Position numbers and translations under genes: made by a program
The notes under the pieces: generated by a model
The model's input: the letters and a program-made list of their open reading frames with translations, nothing else
Databases searched by the model: none
What the model was told of the DNA's origin: nothing
Shown here: positions 17,402-25,544 of the stretch, in pieces
Numbering within the stretch: the stretch's first letter is position 1
Layout: each line of letters opens with the position of its first letter
Source of the DNA: Acetivibrio alkalicellulosi
GTDB taxonomy: Bacteria > Bacillota > Clostridia > Acetivibrionales > Acetivibrionaceae
Assembly: GCA_008125075.1 (NCBI GenBank)
Contig: VLTH01000003.1
Coordinates: 542,799 to 588,951 of the forward strand
DNA length: 46,153 bases
Reading direction: 5' to 3'

Positions 17402-17608
17402 AGTAAAAAATACTATCACATAAGATCTCAATATGCATATTTTATAGTAGACTTAATATTTTTATGGAGGGATTAACATGTCAAAGGCTAAAATTAGGCA
17501 CATGTTTCCAGGTGGCAATACTTCTAAAGGGTTTTTCAGCTATTATGATTACATATTATCTCAGGAGGAAGCAAATAGAATAATTTGTATTAAAGGAGGC
17601 CCCGGCGT
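17402..17608. repeat. Direct repeat B: 207-bp 5' end of the P-loop ATPase gene
   Basis: Second copy of the unit at 15571-15777. Here the frame continues past Walker A into GKSTFMKK. Confidence 0.95.
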
Positions 17609-17777
17609 TGGAAAATCTACTTTTATGAAAAAGATAGGAAGTGAAATGCTTGACAGAGGGTATGATCTTGAATTTATGCATTGTTCTAGTGATAATGAAA
17701 GTCTTGATGGGGTTGTAATACCCGCACTAAAAGTGGCACTTTTAGATGGAACTGCGCCACATGACGTGGTCTTATAA
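17478..17777 (+). pseudogene. 3'-truncated P-loop ATPase, copy B
   Basis: The 99-residue product begins like a longer family of P-loop ATPases (PRK06851-like, usually around 360 residues by memory). It has MFPGGNTSKGFFSYYDYIL, Walker A GGPGVGKSTFMKK and ALLDGTAPH. Homology appears to stop after GTAPH; DVVL and a stop follow. The sequence then passes into the recombinase module transcribed from the other strand. The missing C-terminal two-thirds is not seen elsewhere in this window. It probably marks an integration or deletion end point at about 17760. Confidence 0.85.
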
Positions 17778-17838
17778 ACACAAAACTATATTTCATTTTC
17801 TTTTTTTAAATTATACCATAATTAAAGCTTAGGTTATA

Positions 17839-19410
17839 CTAAAATAACCAATGAATCTTAATTATCTGTGATGAATCTTTGTCTCTTTCACCTATTTCAA
17901 TGTAATCAATAAACTCATTAACTATTATGTGATTAATTTCTTTAAAGCCCTTGTATTTTTTAACAATCTCAGACCACTTATTAATATTTTTAGAGTTTTC
18001 AATAAACTCAGTAATATTTTTTTTGATTTCTTCTTTTCTTTTAAGAAGCAGATTCTTTTCCTCTAAAAAAATATTATTAAGTTCTACAAATTGTTCATTT
18101 GTAATGCTTCCCTGTACTTTATCAATATACAGGTTTTTTAATATCAAAGAGTTATGGTCTAGCTTCTGGGTAATACTTGAGATTTCATTTTTCATTTTCT
18201 CCAATTTGTTGTTTAAGTCTGATTCTGATTTTAATTTGTTAATAATGCTGTTTTCATCAAGATAGCTATTTATATATTTGATTATTCGTTCTGTGACTAT
18301 TTCTTTTAATTCATCAAGTCTTATGCTATGACTTGTACATAAATTTTTATTGCCTAAAGAATAAGTTTTACACCTCAAATAGGTGTATCTCTTATCTCCT
18401 CTGAAAGTAGTAACTTTATTCATATTAGAACCACAATCTAAACATCTAACCTTTGTAGTAAAAATATGTGCCTGTCCTTTACCTGTGCTTTTCTGTCTTG
18501 ATGATATACGTCTTTGCGTTTCTTCAAATATTTCACTAGTCACTATTGGTTCATGGGTATTTTTGGCTTTAATCCATTCTTGTTGTGGGGTTGAAATTAT
18601 CTTTTTTGATTTATAACTTACTTTTTTTCTTTTTCCCTGAACCATATTTCCTAAGTACATTTCATTTTTTAGAATACGCTTAACAGTTGTTTTATTCCAT
18701 AATCCAAAATTATTTTTTACACTTGAGTTTTTAAAATTTAAACCTGAATTTTGTTTATATTTTGTAGGATTAGGTATTCTTTTTTCGTTTAACATATATG
18801 CAATGTGTTGTGTTCCATAGCCCTCTAAGTACCAATCAAATATCATTTTTACTATCTGTGCTGCTTCATCATCAATTAATAATTTATTTTTGTTATCAGG
18901 GTCTTTTTTATAGCCATAACAAGCAAAAGAACCTATAAATTTACCTTCATTTCTTTTTAAATCAAACACTGCTTTTATATTTTCAGATATATCTTCACAA
19001 TACCACTCATTTACAAGTCCATTAATTTGACGTTGTTTTTTATTTCCCTTATTTAAAGTATCAGAGCTATCAGCTAAACCAATAAATCTAATACCCCATT
19101 CTATAAATTTATTATGTAAGTATTTTTCAACTACTTCCATATCCCTTGTAAATCTAGCTTGGCTTTTACATAATATGATATTAAATTTTTTTTCCTGGGC
19201 TTCATTTATCATGTTGTTCCATTCAGGTCTATCACTATCTAGTCCAGAAAAATCATCATCAGAGTAGATTTTATAGATGCTCCATCCCTGATCTAGAGCA
19301 TATTTTGTAAGCAGATTTTTTTGATTTTGAATGCTCTCAGAATCATTAGTGGGAATAGATTTGTTTTTATCTTCGTCTGATAATCTACAATATATTGCAA
19401 CTTTAATCAT
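17839..19410 (-). CDS. Large serine recombinase (integrase)
   Basis: The protein of 523 residues has a resolvase N-domain (catalytic S11 in AIYCRLSDEDK; later SDDDFSGLDSDRPEWNNM and SQARFTRDMEVVEKYL), then a recombinase domain (RNEGKFIGSFACYGYKKD, KNEMYLGNMVQG), a zinc ribbon (CLDCG and the RCKTYSLGNKNLC pair), and a coiled-coil tail. It resembles TndX-type integrases that insert elements without host factors. The ATG at 19410 follows TGGGGGT; the longer frame from 19449 lacks an RBS. It ends 60 nt from the broken ATPase gene, consistent with lying at one end of an element. Confidence 0.94.
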   Translation of the reverse strand: MIKVAIYCRLSDEDKNKSIPTNDSESIQNQKNLLTKYALDQGWSIYKIYSDDDFSGLDSDRPEWNNMINEAQEKKFNIILCKSQARFTRDMEVVEKYLHNKFIEWGIRFIGLADSSDTLNKGNKKQRQINGLVNEWYCEDISENIKAVFDLKRNEGKFIGSFACYGYKKDPDNKNKLLIDDEAAQIVKMIFDWYLEGYGTQHIAYMLNEKRIPNPTKYKQNSGLNFKNSSVKNNFGLWNKTTVKRILKNEMYLGNMVQGKRKKVSYKSKKIISTPQQEWIKAKNTHEPIVTSEIFEETQRRISSRQKSTGKGQAHIFTTKVRCLDCGSNMNKVTTFRGDKRYTYLRCKTYSLGNKNLCTSHSIRLDELKEIVTERIIKYINSYLDENSIINKLKSESDLNNKLEKMKNEISSITQKLDHNSLILKNLYIDKVQGSITNEQFVELNNIFLEEKNLLLKRKEEIKKNITEFIENSKNINKWSEIVKKYKGFKEINHIIVNEFIDYIEIGERDKDSSQIIKIHWLF

Positions 19411-19490
19411 AGTTATACCCCCATTTAAGAAAAGAAAGGATACAACCACCTACTTTACTTATAGCAAAACAGATAGTTACATTCAATGTT

Positions 19491-19616
19491 TTAAGCTATT
19501 TTGGTTATTTCTGCTTTCCTGATTATTTTGATTAGTATTTCTTCAATAATATTTTTTCTACTCTGTATGTCTTTTGAATTAAATACTTCTTCAACTATGT
19601 ATTTAGCTTTTCTCAT
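19491..19616 (-). CDS. 41-residue ORF between excisionase and recombinase
   Basis: The frame MRKAKYIVEEVFNSKDIQ... ending in EITKIA has GGAGGTG 9 nt upstream. It lies between the excisionase-like gene and the recombinase on the same strand. It is basic and helical. The spacing (45 nt after xis, 80 nt before the recombinase) and the strong RBS argue for translation. Function is unknown; a recombination directionality or regulatory role is only a guess. Confidence 0.7.
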   Translation of the reverse strand: MRKAKYIVEEVFNSKDIQSRKNIIEEILIKIIRKAEITKIA

Positions 19617-19661
19617 GGATAAACACACCTCCATCAAACCCCATTTATATATTATACTATT

Positions 19662-19853
19662 CTAAAATTTTATTTCTGTGACTTCTCCTGTAGATTCTTC
19701 AAGCCATTTTTCTAATGCCTGTTTAGGAATTAAAATTTTTCTGCCAACTCGTACATTTGGTATTTGTTGCTGATTTATAAGATCGTAAGCTTTGTTCATT
19801 CCGATGTTTAAAAGTTTAGCAGTTTCGGTTACAGTATAGACTAGCTTTTCCAT
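19662..19853 (-). CDS. Excisionase-like MerR/HTH_17 DNA-binding protein
   Basis: The 63-residue protein is a single winged helix: VYTVTETAKLLNIGMNKAYDLINQQQIPNVRVGRKILIPKQALEKWLEE. This is the standard HTH_17/Xis pattern, with the wing residues RVGRK. Such proteins bend DNA at attachment sites and set the direction of recombination. It is first in the set xis, 41-residue ORF, recombinase. The RBS is weak (GTGAGG at about 19858-19863 on the minus strand). A long structured leader lies upstream. Confidence 0.88.
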   Translation of the reverse strand: MEKLVYTVTETAKLLNIGMNKAYDLINQQQIPNVRVGRKILIPKQALEKWLEESTGEVTEIKF

Positions 19854-20240
19854 GACTAAACCTCACTTTCAAGTAATAATTTATATTAACTGCACACCCA
19901 GATTAACTGGGCATGCAGGAATTTTTAAAGTATGTGTTCATTCGGTCACCACGTCAGGTGTGCTCTTTTTACGTCCCACACCCAGGAATGTTTTGGACAG
20001 CTATAATTTAGCTCATAGGAATTAAAAAATCCTCCGGTTGCTCACACCGGCTCATAGATATCTGAGATGCTCCGCAATAATGCTATGCATTACTCAGGGA
20101 GAAGTATCTTATCTAAATCAAGGTGACTATTCATTTTATTTTAGCACCGCTCACTCATATGAGGTCGTGGCGAGTTCCCTTTTATTTAAATCAACGTATC
20201 CAAAACACGTCGCTATTAACTTTTTTATTTAGTTTTCAAG
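19854..20240 (-). promoter_or_regulatory. Structured leader of the recombinase module
   Basis: There is no gene in about 390 nt, yet the sequence is more GC-rich than its surroundings and full of short inverted repeats. Read on the minus strand it has a CCGGT...ACCGG hairpin (20036-20052) followed by a T-run (about 20027-20032), like an attenuator. Next comes GGTGTG...CACACC (about 19955-19984). The layout suggests transcription attenuation or an RNA-based switch controlling xis and recombinase. No promoter could be fixed with confidence. Confidence 0.5.
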
Positions 20241-20276
20241 GTTCGGGGTAAGACTTAGTACAAGTACCAAGGCTTA

Positions 20277-20310
20277 TTAAAATTAATTAATATTGGATAA
20301 TTAATTTTAA
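20277..20310. repeat. Perfect AT-rich inverted repeat
   Basis: TTAAAATTAATTA (20277-20289) is exactly complemented at 20298-20310 around an 8-nt loop. The role is unknown; it lies between the recombinase leader and hydrolase copy 1. Confidence 0.6.
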
Positions 20311-20403
20311 TAATATAATAAGTCATTTTAACTGACGTGTCAATGGTGTATTTAATTATTTTAATTTTATTTTAAAAGCTTAATGTTATTTAACATTATT
20401 TAT

Positions 20404-20695
20404 TATTAGTTAATTTTACTGACTATTATTAAACTTTATTTATTTGTGTAAGTAATTTAATTAACGAGTTTATTACTTAAAGCTTAATTATATTTAATAA
20501 GTAATATTGATTATTCTTTGTATATGGTATACTTATAAACGATTAATAAAAAAATTAGAAGGGAACAAAAGAATTGAAGCTCTAAATAATCTTCACAAGA
20601 AGAAAAGCAAAGAGCGACACTTTTATAATAAAATAAAAACATTTCCATCATTAGAGGATGTTCATACATATTATCCTTCACCGAATAGTTTTTAA
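20404..20695 (+). pseudogene. Hydrolase gene fragment, copy 1
   Basis: This segment matches 27174-27487, including the promoter-like region. The frame reads ALNNLHKKKSKERHFYNKIKTF and ends YYPSPNSF, where the intact gene continues NIPNIEF. A net 30-nt deletion near the start puts the normal TTG out of frame, so no hydrolase piece is likely to be made from the usual start. It is a relic about 60 residues long with no catalytic residues. Confidence 0.9.
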
Positions 20696-20772
20696 ACGAA
20701 GTTGTGGTTTAAATGCTGATTTTTGGTTAAAAAATAAATGTGTCAATTGTTATGTGATTCTGCTTAAATAAA

Positions 20773-20812
20773 AATTCCTCTAAAAAGCTGTGAAAACCTT
20801 TTTAGAGGAATT
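20773..20812. terminator. Intrinsic terminator of the LRR-dockerin gene
   Basis: Perfect 14-bp arms (AATTCCTCTAAAAA and its complement) with a 12-nt loop just beyond the stop of the minus-strand gene. Confidence 0.8.
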
Positions 20813-20825
20813 ATCTTTGATTATG

Positions 20826-23582
20826 TTAATTGACATTTGGAAATTTATCAATAATTTCTAATACATATCTTCTTAATAAAATTACATCAGTGGAATTAAT
20901 TAGACCATCACCATTTAAATCTGCAACATCTAACGGATCTCCTCCTGCTGGAAATTCAGAAATGATCTCTAAAACATATCTTCTTAATAGAATCACATCA
21001 GTTGAATTAATTAAACCATCACCATTTAAATCACCTTTTAAAACTGTTAATTTTTCATCCTCAACAACCCAAACCTCGTATGTTTTATTACCTACTGTGA
21101 AGTCTAAATCTGACTTGTGAACTGCGTTTGGTGTTTCTGAATTATTAATTGGATTATCATTTAAATTCAGAAAAGTTAAATTAGTGAGATTAGAAATTGG
21201 TGTAATATCGGTAAGTGAAGAACTGGTTATCTGCAGGTTAGTCAAATTAGTGAGATTAGCAAGTGGTGAAAAATCGTTAATTGAACAATCGTGTAATATC
21301 AGGCTAGTCAAATTAGTGAGGTTAAAAATTTGACTAATATCACTTACTGGATTAATTGATGAATATAAATGCAACACAGTTAAATTAGGGATACCCATAA
21401 TATCTAATTTAGTCACTACTTTTCTACTAGAATACATATCTCCTACATACAAAGATTTCAAACTATCTAGATTAGTAAGTTTTAAATTTTTTACGCCGCC
21501 ACGTAACGAAATGAAAGTTAAGTTAGTTAGATTATTAAGATCTACAGATGTTATAAAATGATAATTTGTTAATTCTAGACCGGTCAAATTCGGAATATTT
21601 GAAAGACTTAAATTGTCTACTCTACTAGACGTTAAATTTAAATCCTTCAAATTCGGAAGATTCGAGAGACTTAAATTGCTTAATTTAGTATTTATCAAAT
21701 TCAGAGAAGTCAAGTTAGTGAGATTAGAAAGTGGTGTAGTATCGCTTATTTGATTATGTGAAAATAAGTTCAGAAAAGTTAAATTAGTAAGATTAGAAAG
21801 AGGTGTAATATCGGTTGCACTACTTGATAAGTTCAGAAAAGTTAAATTAGTAAGATTAGAAAGAGGTGTAATATCGGTTGCACTACTTGATAAACTCAGA
21901 TAAGTTAAATTAGTGAGATTAGAAAGCATCTTAATATCGTTAAAATTTATTAATACTAGATGAGTCAAATTTGTTAGATTAGAAATTTGACTACTATCAC
22001 TCATTGGATTTATTGGAGATTTTATATTCAAACTAGTTAAATTAGGAAGGCCCATAATATCGAATTCAATCTCAATTTTTTCATTAGAATTCTCTACATA
22101 CACAGATTTCAAACTATCTAGATTAGTAAGTTTTAAAACGCTTATTTTAGCCTTTAACGAAAGGTTGGAAGTTAAACTAGGTAGATTATTAAGATCTACA
22201 TGTGTTATATTATAATTCGAACTAACATCTAACGTAGTCAAATTCGGAAGGTTTGAAAGTCTTAAAGTGCTTATTTTAGTATTTTTCAAACGCAGAGAAG
22301 TCAAGTTAGTGAGATTAGAAAGTGGTGTAGTATCAGTAATTTGGTTTCCATCATACCCAACTTGAGTTCCCAAATCCAGAAAAGTCAAGTTAGTGAGATT
22401 AGAAAGTGGTGTAATATCACTAATTTGATTACCTGATAAAGACAGCGAAGTCAAATTAGTAAGATTAGAAAGTGGTGTAATATCACTAATTTGATTACCT
22501 GATAAAGACAGCAAAGTCAAATTAGTGAGATTTGAGAGTGGTTTAATATCGCTTATCGAACTCCATGATAAAGACAGCGAAGTCAAATTAGTAAGATTAG
22601 AAAGTGGTGTAATATCGCTTACTAAAGATGAAAATAAATGCAGCGTAGTCAAATTGGTAAATTTAGAAAGTGGTGTAATATCGCTTACTGAAGATGTACC
22701 AGCATGCAGTGTAGTTATATTTTTAACATCACTTTCATATATGTCACCTCGTGTTTTATTAATTGTAGAACGAACGACTCTTTCTAAATTTCCACAGTTA
22801 AAATGTATTACTCTATCGTTATTGTCATTATGTTCATCATCATTGTTATCATTATCGTTGTCATCTCCATTGTCATCGTCAACGTTATAGTTGTAGTTAT
22901 TTTTAGTGATATTATTATCTCTTAAATAAGATGACCATCTTGGGTTGTTTTCCAATTTTTTGGTTATGCTCTCTATTCTTTCTTTGACCTCTTCCAGACT
23001 GTAATTTTCTAAATTATCCATTTCCTCCTTAAATTCGAATAGTACATCAGTAATGTCTGCTAAATCCTTTACTTGAATAAGAGCAAGTATAAGATCAGTT
23101 CCAGAAACACCTGCTATAGCACCAAACATTTCATTTGCAACAGCTTGCACAGCTGCATTAAAAAAAGCATCTAGAGCTTTATTTACAGAATTTATATCAC
23201 TAATGGTGATTGGATCTTTTTCGAAGGCAAGGTTTAAAGCAAAACCATAATCTGCATAAGCTTGTACAACTCCTAACAGTTTACCATTTCTAGAATTCTT
23301 ATTATTATATTCTCTGATTGACTTTACAACTTCCAAAATATCTTCTAAAACGTCAAGTACTTCGGCAGATTTTGAATCTTCTATTTTTCCAAGTTCTTTA
23401 ATTGATGATTTAAATTCATCAGAAATAGTAATAGGATCTGAACCTGCATCTTCAATAATTTTTTCAATTTCTGAAATTTTTTCGTCAATTTCGGAGTGTG
23501 CAAAAACTGCACCTCCTGTTGCAAACAAAGACATAGCTGTCATTACAACAACTACAATTACAGATACTAATTTTTTTTTCAT
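20826..23582 (-). CDS. Secreted LRR-dockerin protein
   Basis: The 918-residue protein has a signal peptide (~1-28), a helical region (~30-220), an Asp/Asn-rich linker (~228-252), a long array of 20-22-residue leucine-rich repeats (~255-820, LSNLTNLTSLxLxxNQISDITP), and a C-terminal dockerin (~850-915). The two dockerin halves share DLNGDGLINSTDVILLRRY almost exactly, with the Ser-Thr cohesin-recognition pair. It should be a cellulosome component; the LRR part probably binds protein or carbohydrate. NNSETPNAVHKSDLDF and YEVWVVE before the dockerin match the serpin protein at 250, so the two share a module. AAGGGGAG precedes the ATG. Confidence 0.94.
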   Translation of the reverse strand: MKKKLVSVIVVVVMTAMSLFATGGAVFAHSEIDEKISEIEKIIEDAGSDPITISDEFKSSIKELGKIEDSKSAEVLDVLEDILEVVKSIREYNNKNSRNGKLLGVVQAYADYGFALNLAFEKDPITISDINSVNKALDAFFNAAVQAVANEMFGAIAGVSGTDLILALIQVKDLADITDVLFEFKEEMDNLENYSLEEVKERIESITKKLENNPRWSSYLRDNNITKNNYNYNVDDDNGDDNDNDNNDDEHNDNNDRVIHFNCGNLERVVRSTINKTRGDIYESDVKNITTLHAGTSSVSDITPLSKFTNLTTLHLFSSLVSDITPLSNLTNLTSLSLSWSSISDIKPLSNLTNLTLLSLSGNQISDITPLSNLTNLTSLSLSGNQISDITPLSNLTNLTFLDLGTQVGYDGNQITDTTPLSNLTNLTSLRLKNTKISTLRLSNLPNLTTLDVSSNYNITHVDLNNLPSLTSNLSLKAKISVLKLTNLDSLKSVYVENSNEKIEIEFDIMGLPNLTSLNIKSPINPMSDSSQISNLTNLTHLVLINFNDIKMLSNLTNLTYLSLSSSATDITPLSNLTNLTFLNLSSSATDITPLSNLTNLTFLNLFSHNQISDTTPLSNLTNLTSLNLINTKLSNLSLSNLPNLKDLNLTSSRVDNLSLSNIPNLTGLELTNYHFITSVDLNNLTNLTFISLRGGVKNLKLTNLDSLKSLYVGDMYSSRKVVTKLDIMGIPNLTVLHLYSSINPVSDISQIFNLTNLTSLILHDCSINDFSPLANLTNLTNLQITSSSLTDITPISNLTNLTFLNLNDNPINNSETPNAVHKSDLDFTVGNKTYEVWVVEDEKLTVLKGDLNGDGLINSTDVILLRRYVLEIISEFPAGGDPLDVADLNGDGLINSTDVILLRRYVLEIIDKFPNVN

Positions 23583-23627
23583 CGTAATTACTCCCCTTTT
23601 ATTTATTTATTATTATTTTGTACTTAA

Positions 23628-23656
23628 ATAATACCACATATATTTTATACTGTCAC
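23628..23656 (-). promoter_or_regulatory. Promoter of the LRR-dockerin gene
   Basis: On the minus strand GTGACA, a 17-nt spacer and TATTAT with TG one base before the -10 box. A 10-bp inverted repeat (23663-23672 / 23691-23700, AATACCGAAA) lies immediately upstream and could be an activator or repressor site. Confidence 0.55.
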
Positions 23657-23899
23657 CCAAATAATACCGAAAAAATCCATCAGTAAACTCTTTCGGTATT
23701 TCTTCGGAAATTAGCAGTTAAACATTTGTCTATACTATTCAGCTTTTGCTAAACGCTTTATTCGAAGTGGTTTATATTGCCATATACAGAAGTCCACAAA
23801 TAATTATAAATCCTTCTAAAGTAAATAATAAATAAATTAGACATAGCTTGTATCTTAGCATTAAAATTCTTGTTAGAACTTGTGTTCTGTCAAACTAGG
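23657..23899. other. Gap upstream of the LRR-dockerin gene
   Basis: Apart from the inverted repeat at 23663-23700 I see no gene or motif. The similarity to hydrolase copy 3 begins at 23900. Confidence 0.4.
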
Positions 23900-24371
23900 G
23901 TGTTTACTACTTAAAGCTTAATTTTTTTAATAAGTAATAGTGATTATTCTTTGTAGATGGTATACTTATAAACGATTAATAAAATTAGAAGGGAACAAAA
24001 ATTTGAATAGGTATTTAGCTGAAATAATTGATAGATATGCTTTAAATAATCTTCACAAGAAGAAAAGCAAAGAGCGACATTTTTATAATAAAATAAAAAC
24101 ATTTCCAACATTAGAGGATGTTCATACATATTATCCTTCACCGAATATACCTAATATTGAATTTGATAAAAAATATAAAAAAGGCAGATACACAGTTGGC
24201 AGGTTTCAGTATGAAAGTGAAATTGAAAATGGACCAAGCAATATATATTCAACTGGAGAGTACTATGAATGTGATAATCAATCAGCCAATGTTATTATAG
24301 TTAATGGATGGAGAATGGGCAATTTAGATAAAGTTAAAAAGCTTTTCCTAAATCCATTAAGAAAAATGTGA
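23900..24371 (+). pseudogene. Hydrolase gene fragment, copy 2
   Basis: Bases 23900-24358 match 27239-27698 closely. The frame from TTG 24003 gives MNRYLAEIIDRYALNNLHKKK and runs to VIIVNGWRMGNLDKVKKLFLNP, then ends LRKM and a stop where the intact gene goes on FFKGSFNMYY. The oxyanion-region HGW has become NGW. The catalytic Ser, Asp and His regions are missing. The extended -10 promoter (TGGTATACT) and RBS are kept, so a truncated product of about 122 residues could still be expressed. Confidence 0.9.
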
Positions 24372-24447
24372 ACTTAACTTTTATATAAAGTAATCTATTA
24401 TGACAACTTCTTTTTACATAAGTCTAAAGGTTTATCTATGGTAAATT

Positions 24448-25524
24448 TTAATTGTTTTTTACATCATTAACTGAAATTATGCACACTGTTCTATCAACAT
24501 CTGCTAACCCTACACATATCTGTTCAGAATTAATCCAGGATAGAAAAGTAACTGCACTATGATATATTTCTGATTCTTGTTGAAATAAAGGATATACTTC
24601 TTTCTCCTCTATATCTAAAAGCTGAGGATAACCGGGTGTTTGGGAATAACTAAATATTAAATAACGGCCATCGGGCTGAACATGTACATTCGTAATGTTA
24701 TCAAAATATCTAGTTTGGAAAGAAAAGTTTATAGAATTATCCTTATTGCAAACTGCCCAGTAGGAAGTCATTTTATCTGCATGATTACCCATCACAAATA
24801 CATGATATAAAGTTTTTTGATTAGGAAGAGCAATCAACGTTACTTTTGGAGTCCTCAATTCTTTCTCATCCATTAACAGAGTATTTACAATATTATCTGT
24901 ATTAATATCAATTTCATAAGACTTTTTCTCATCTAATAAAACACGATAAATTTTATCATAATACTCATCTTGATTAGCCTGAAAATATGAAATATTATCA
25001 AATGCGTTTACAATTCTCAAAAGACCATATGAGCTTTTATCCCATTGGATAATATCAAGTCCATTAATAATGGTTCCATCATCCTTTATTCCTGTTTTTA
25101 ACTTTTTTTCAGATGAATATATCGGGATCATTTCTTTAAAAACATATTTTTGTCTGTTATGATCCGCTTCATAACAATACAAACTGCTATCATAATCAAG
25201 AAAAATACTCTCATCACTTACATATATAATATCCCCATCTTTGTAAATACCTTTTAAATATTCTTCTTGGCTCAAACCAACTTCCTTTTGAGTAATATTA
25301 TTCCCATTAACAATTGCTTTTTTTATTATATTATAGTTAATTGATGAGTACTCACTCTCTTTATTAGTATTATCTACAGTATTGATATTTTGCAAATTTT
25401 TAGCATCCGAAGCTTTAGTATTAACATTTGTATCGGTATTGGACTTACTATTATTACAAGCGGTAAAAACACTTGATACAATAACAAATAATAATAAAAC
25501 TAATAGTAACTTATATCTAATCAT
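24448..25524 (-). CDS. Lipoprotein of unknown function, possible beta-propeller
   Basis: The protein of about 358 residues starts MIRYKLLLVLLLFVIVSSVFTACNNSKS, a lipoprotein signal with lipobox FTAC. A Thr/Asn-rich spacer follows, then a beta-rich domain with repeated GxxIxxW and PDGRYLIFSYS-type strands, suggesting a propeller. I do not recognise a family. The ATG at 25524 is chosen because AGGGAGGGG lies 6-7 nt upstream; a longer frame from 25632 only overlaps the preceding gene. It is the last of three minus-strand genes (DUF4256, AlkD-like, lipoprotein) between hydrolase copies 2 and 3. Confidence 0.8.
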   Translation of the reverse strand: MIRYKLLLVLLLFVIVSSVFTACNNSKSNTDTNVNTKASDAKNLQNINTVDNTNKESEYSSINYNIIKKAIVNGNNITQKEVGLSQEEYLKGIYKDGDIIYVSDESIFLDYDSSLYCYEADHNRQKYVFKEMIPIYSSEKKLKTGIKDDGTIINGLDIIQWDKSSYGLLRIVNAFDNISYFQANQDEYYDKIYRVLLDEKKSYEIDINTDNIVNTLLMDEKELRTPKVTLIALPNQKTLYHVFVMGNHADKMTSYWAVCNKDNSINFSFQTRYFDNITNVHVQPDGRYLIFSYSQTPGYPQLLDIEEKEVYPLFQQESEIYHSAVTFLSWINSEQICVGLADVDRTVCIISVNDVKNN

Positions 25525-25544
25525 AAAGATCCCCTCCCTACAAG

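Noticed and set aside
20038-20232. 64-codon plus-strand ORF in the xis leader
   Set aside because: It is antisense to the structured leader and lacks an RBS.
21150-22700. Regularly spaced repeats resembling an array
   Set aside because: The periodicity is that of leucine-rich repeats in a coding frame; there are no unique spacers or cas genes.
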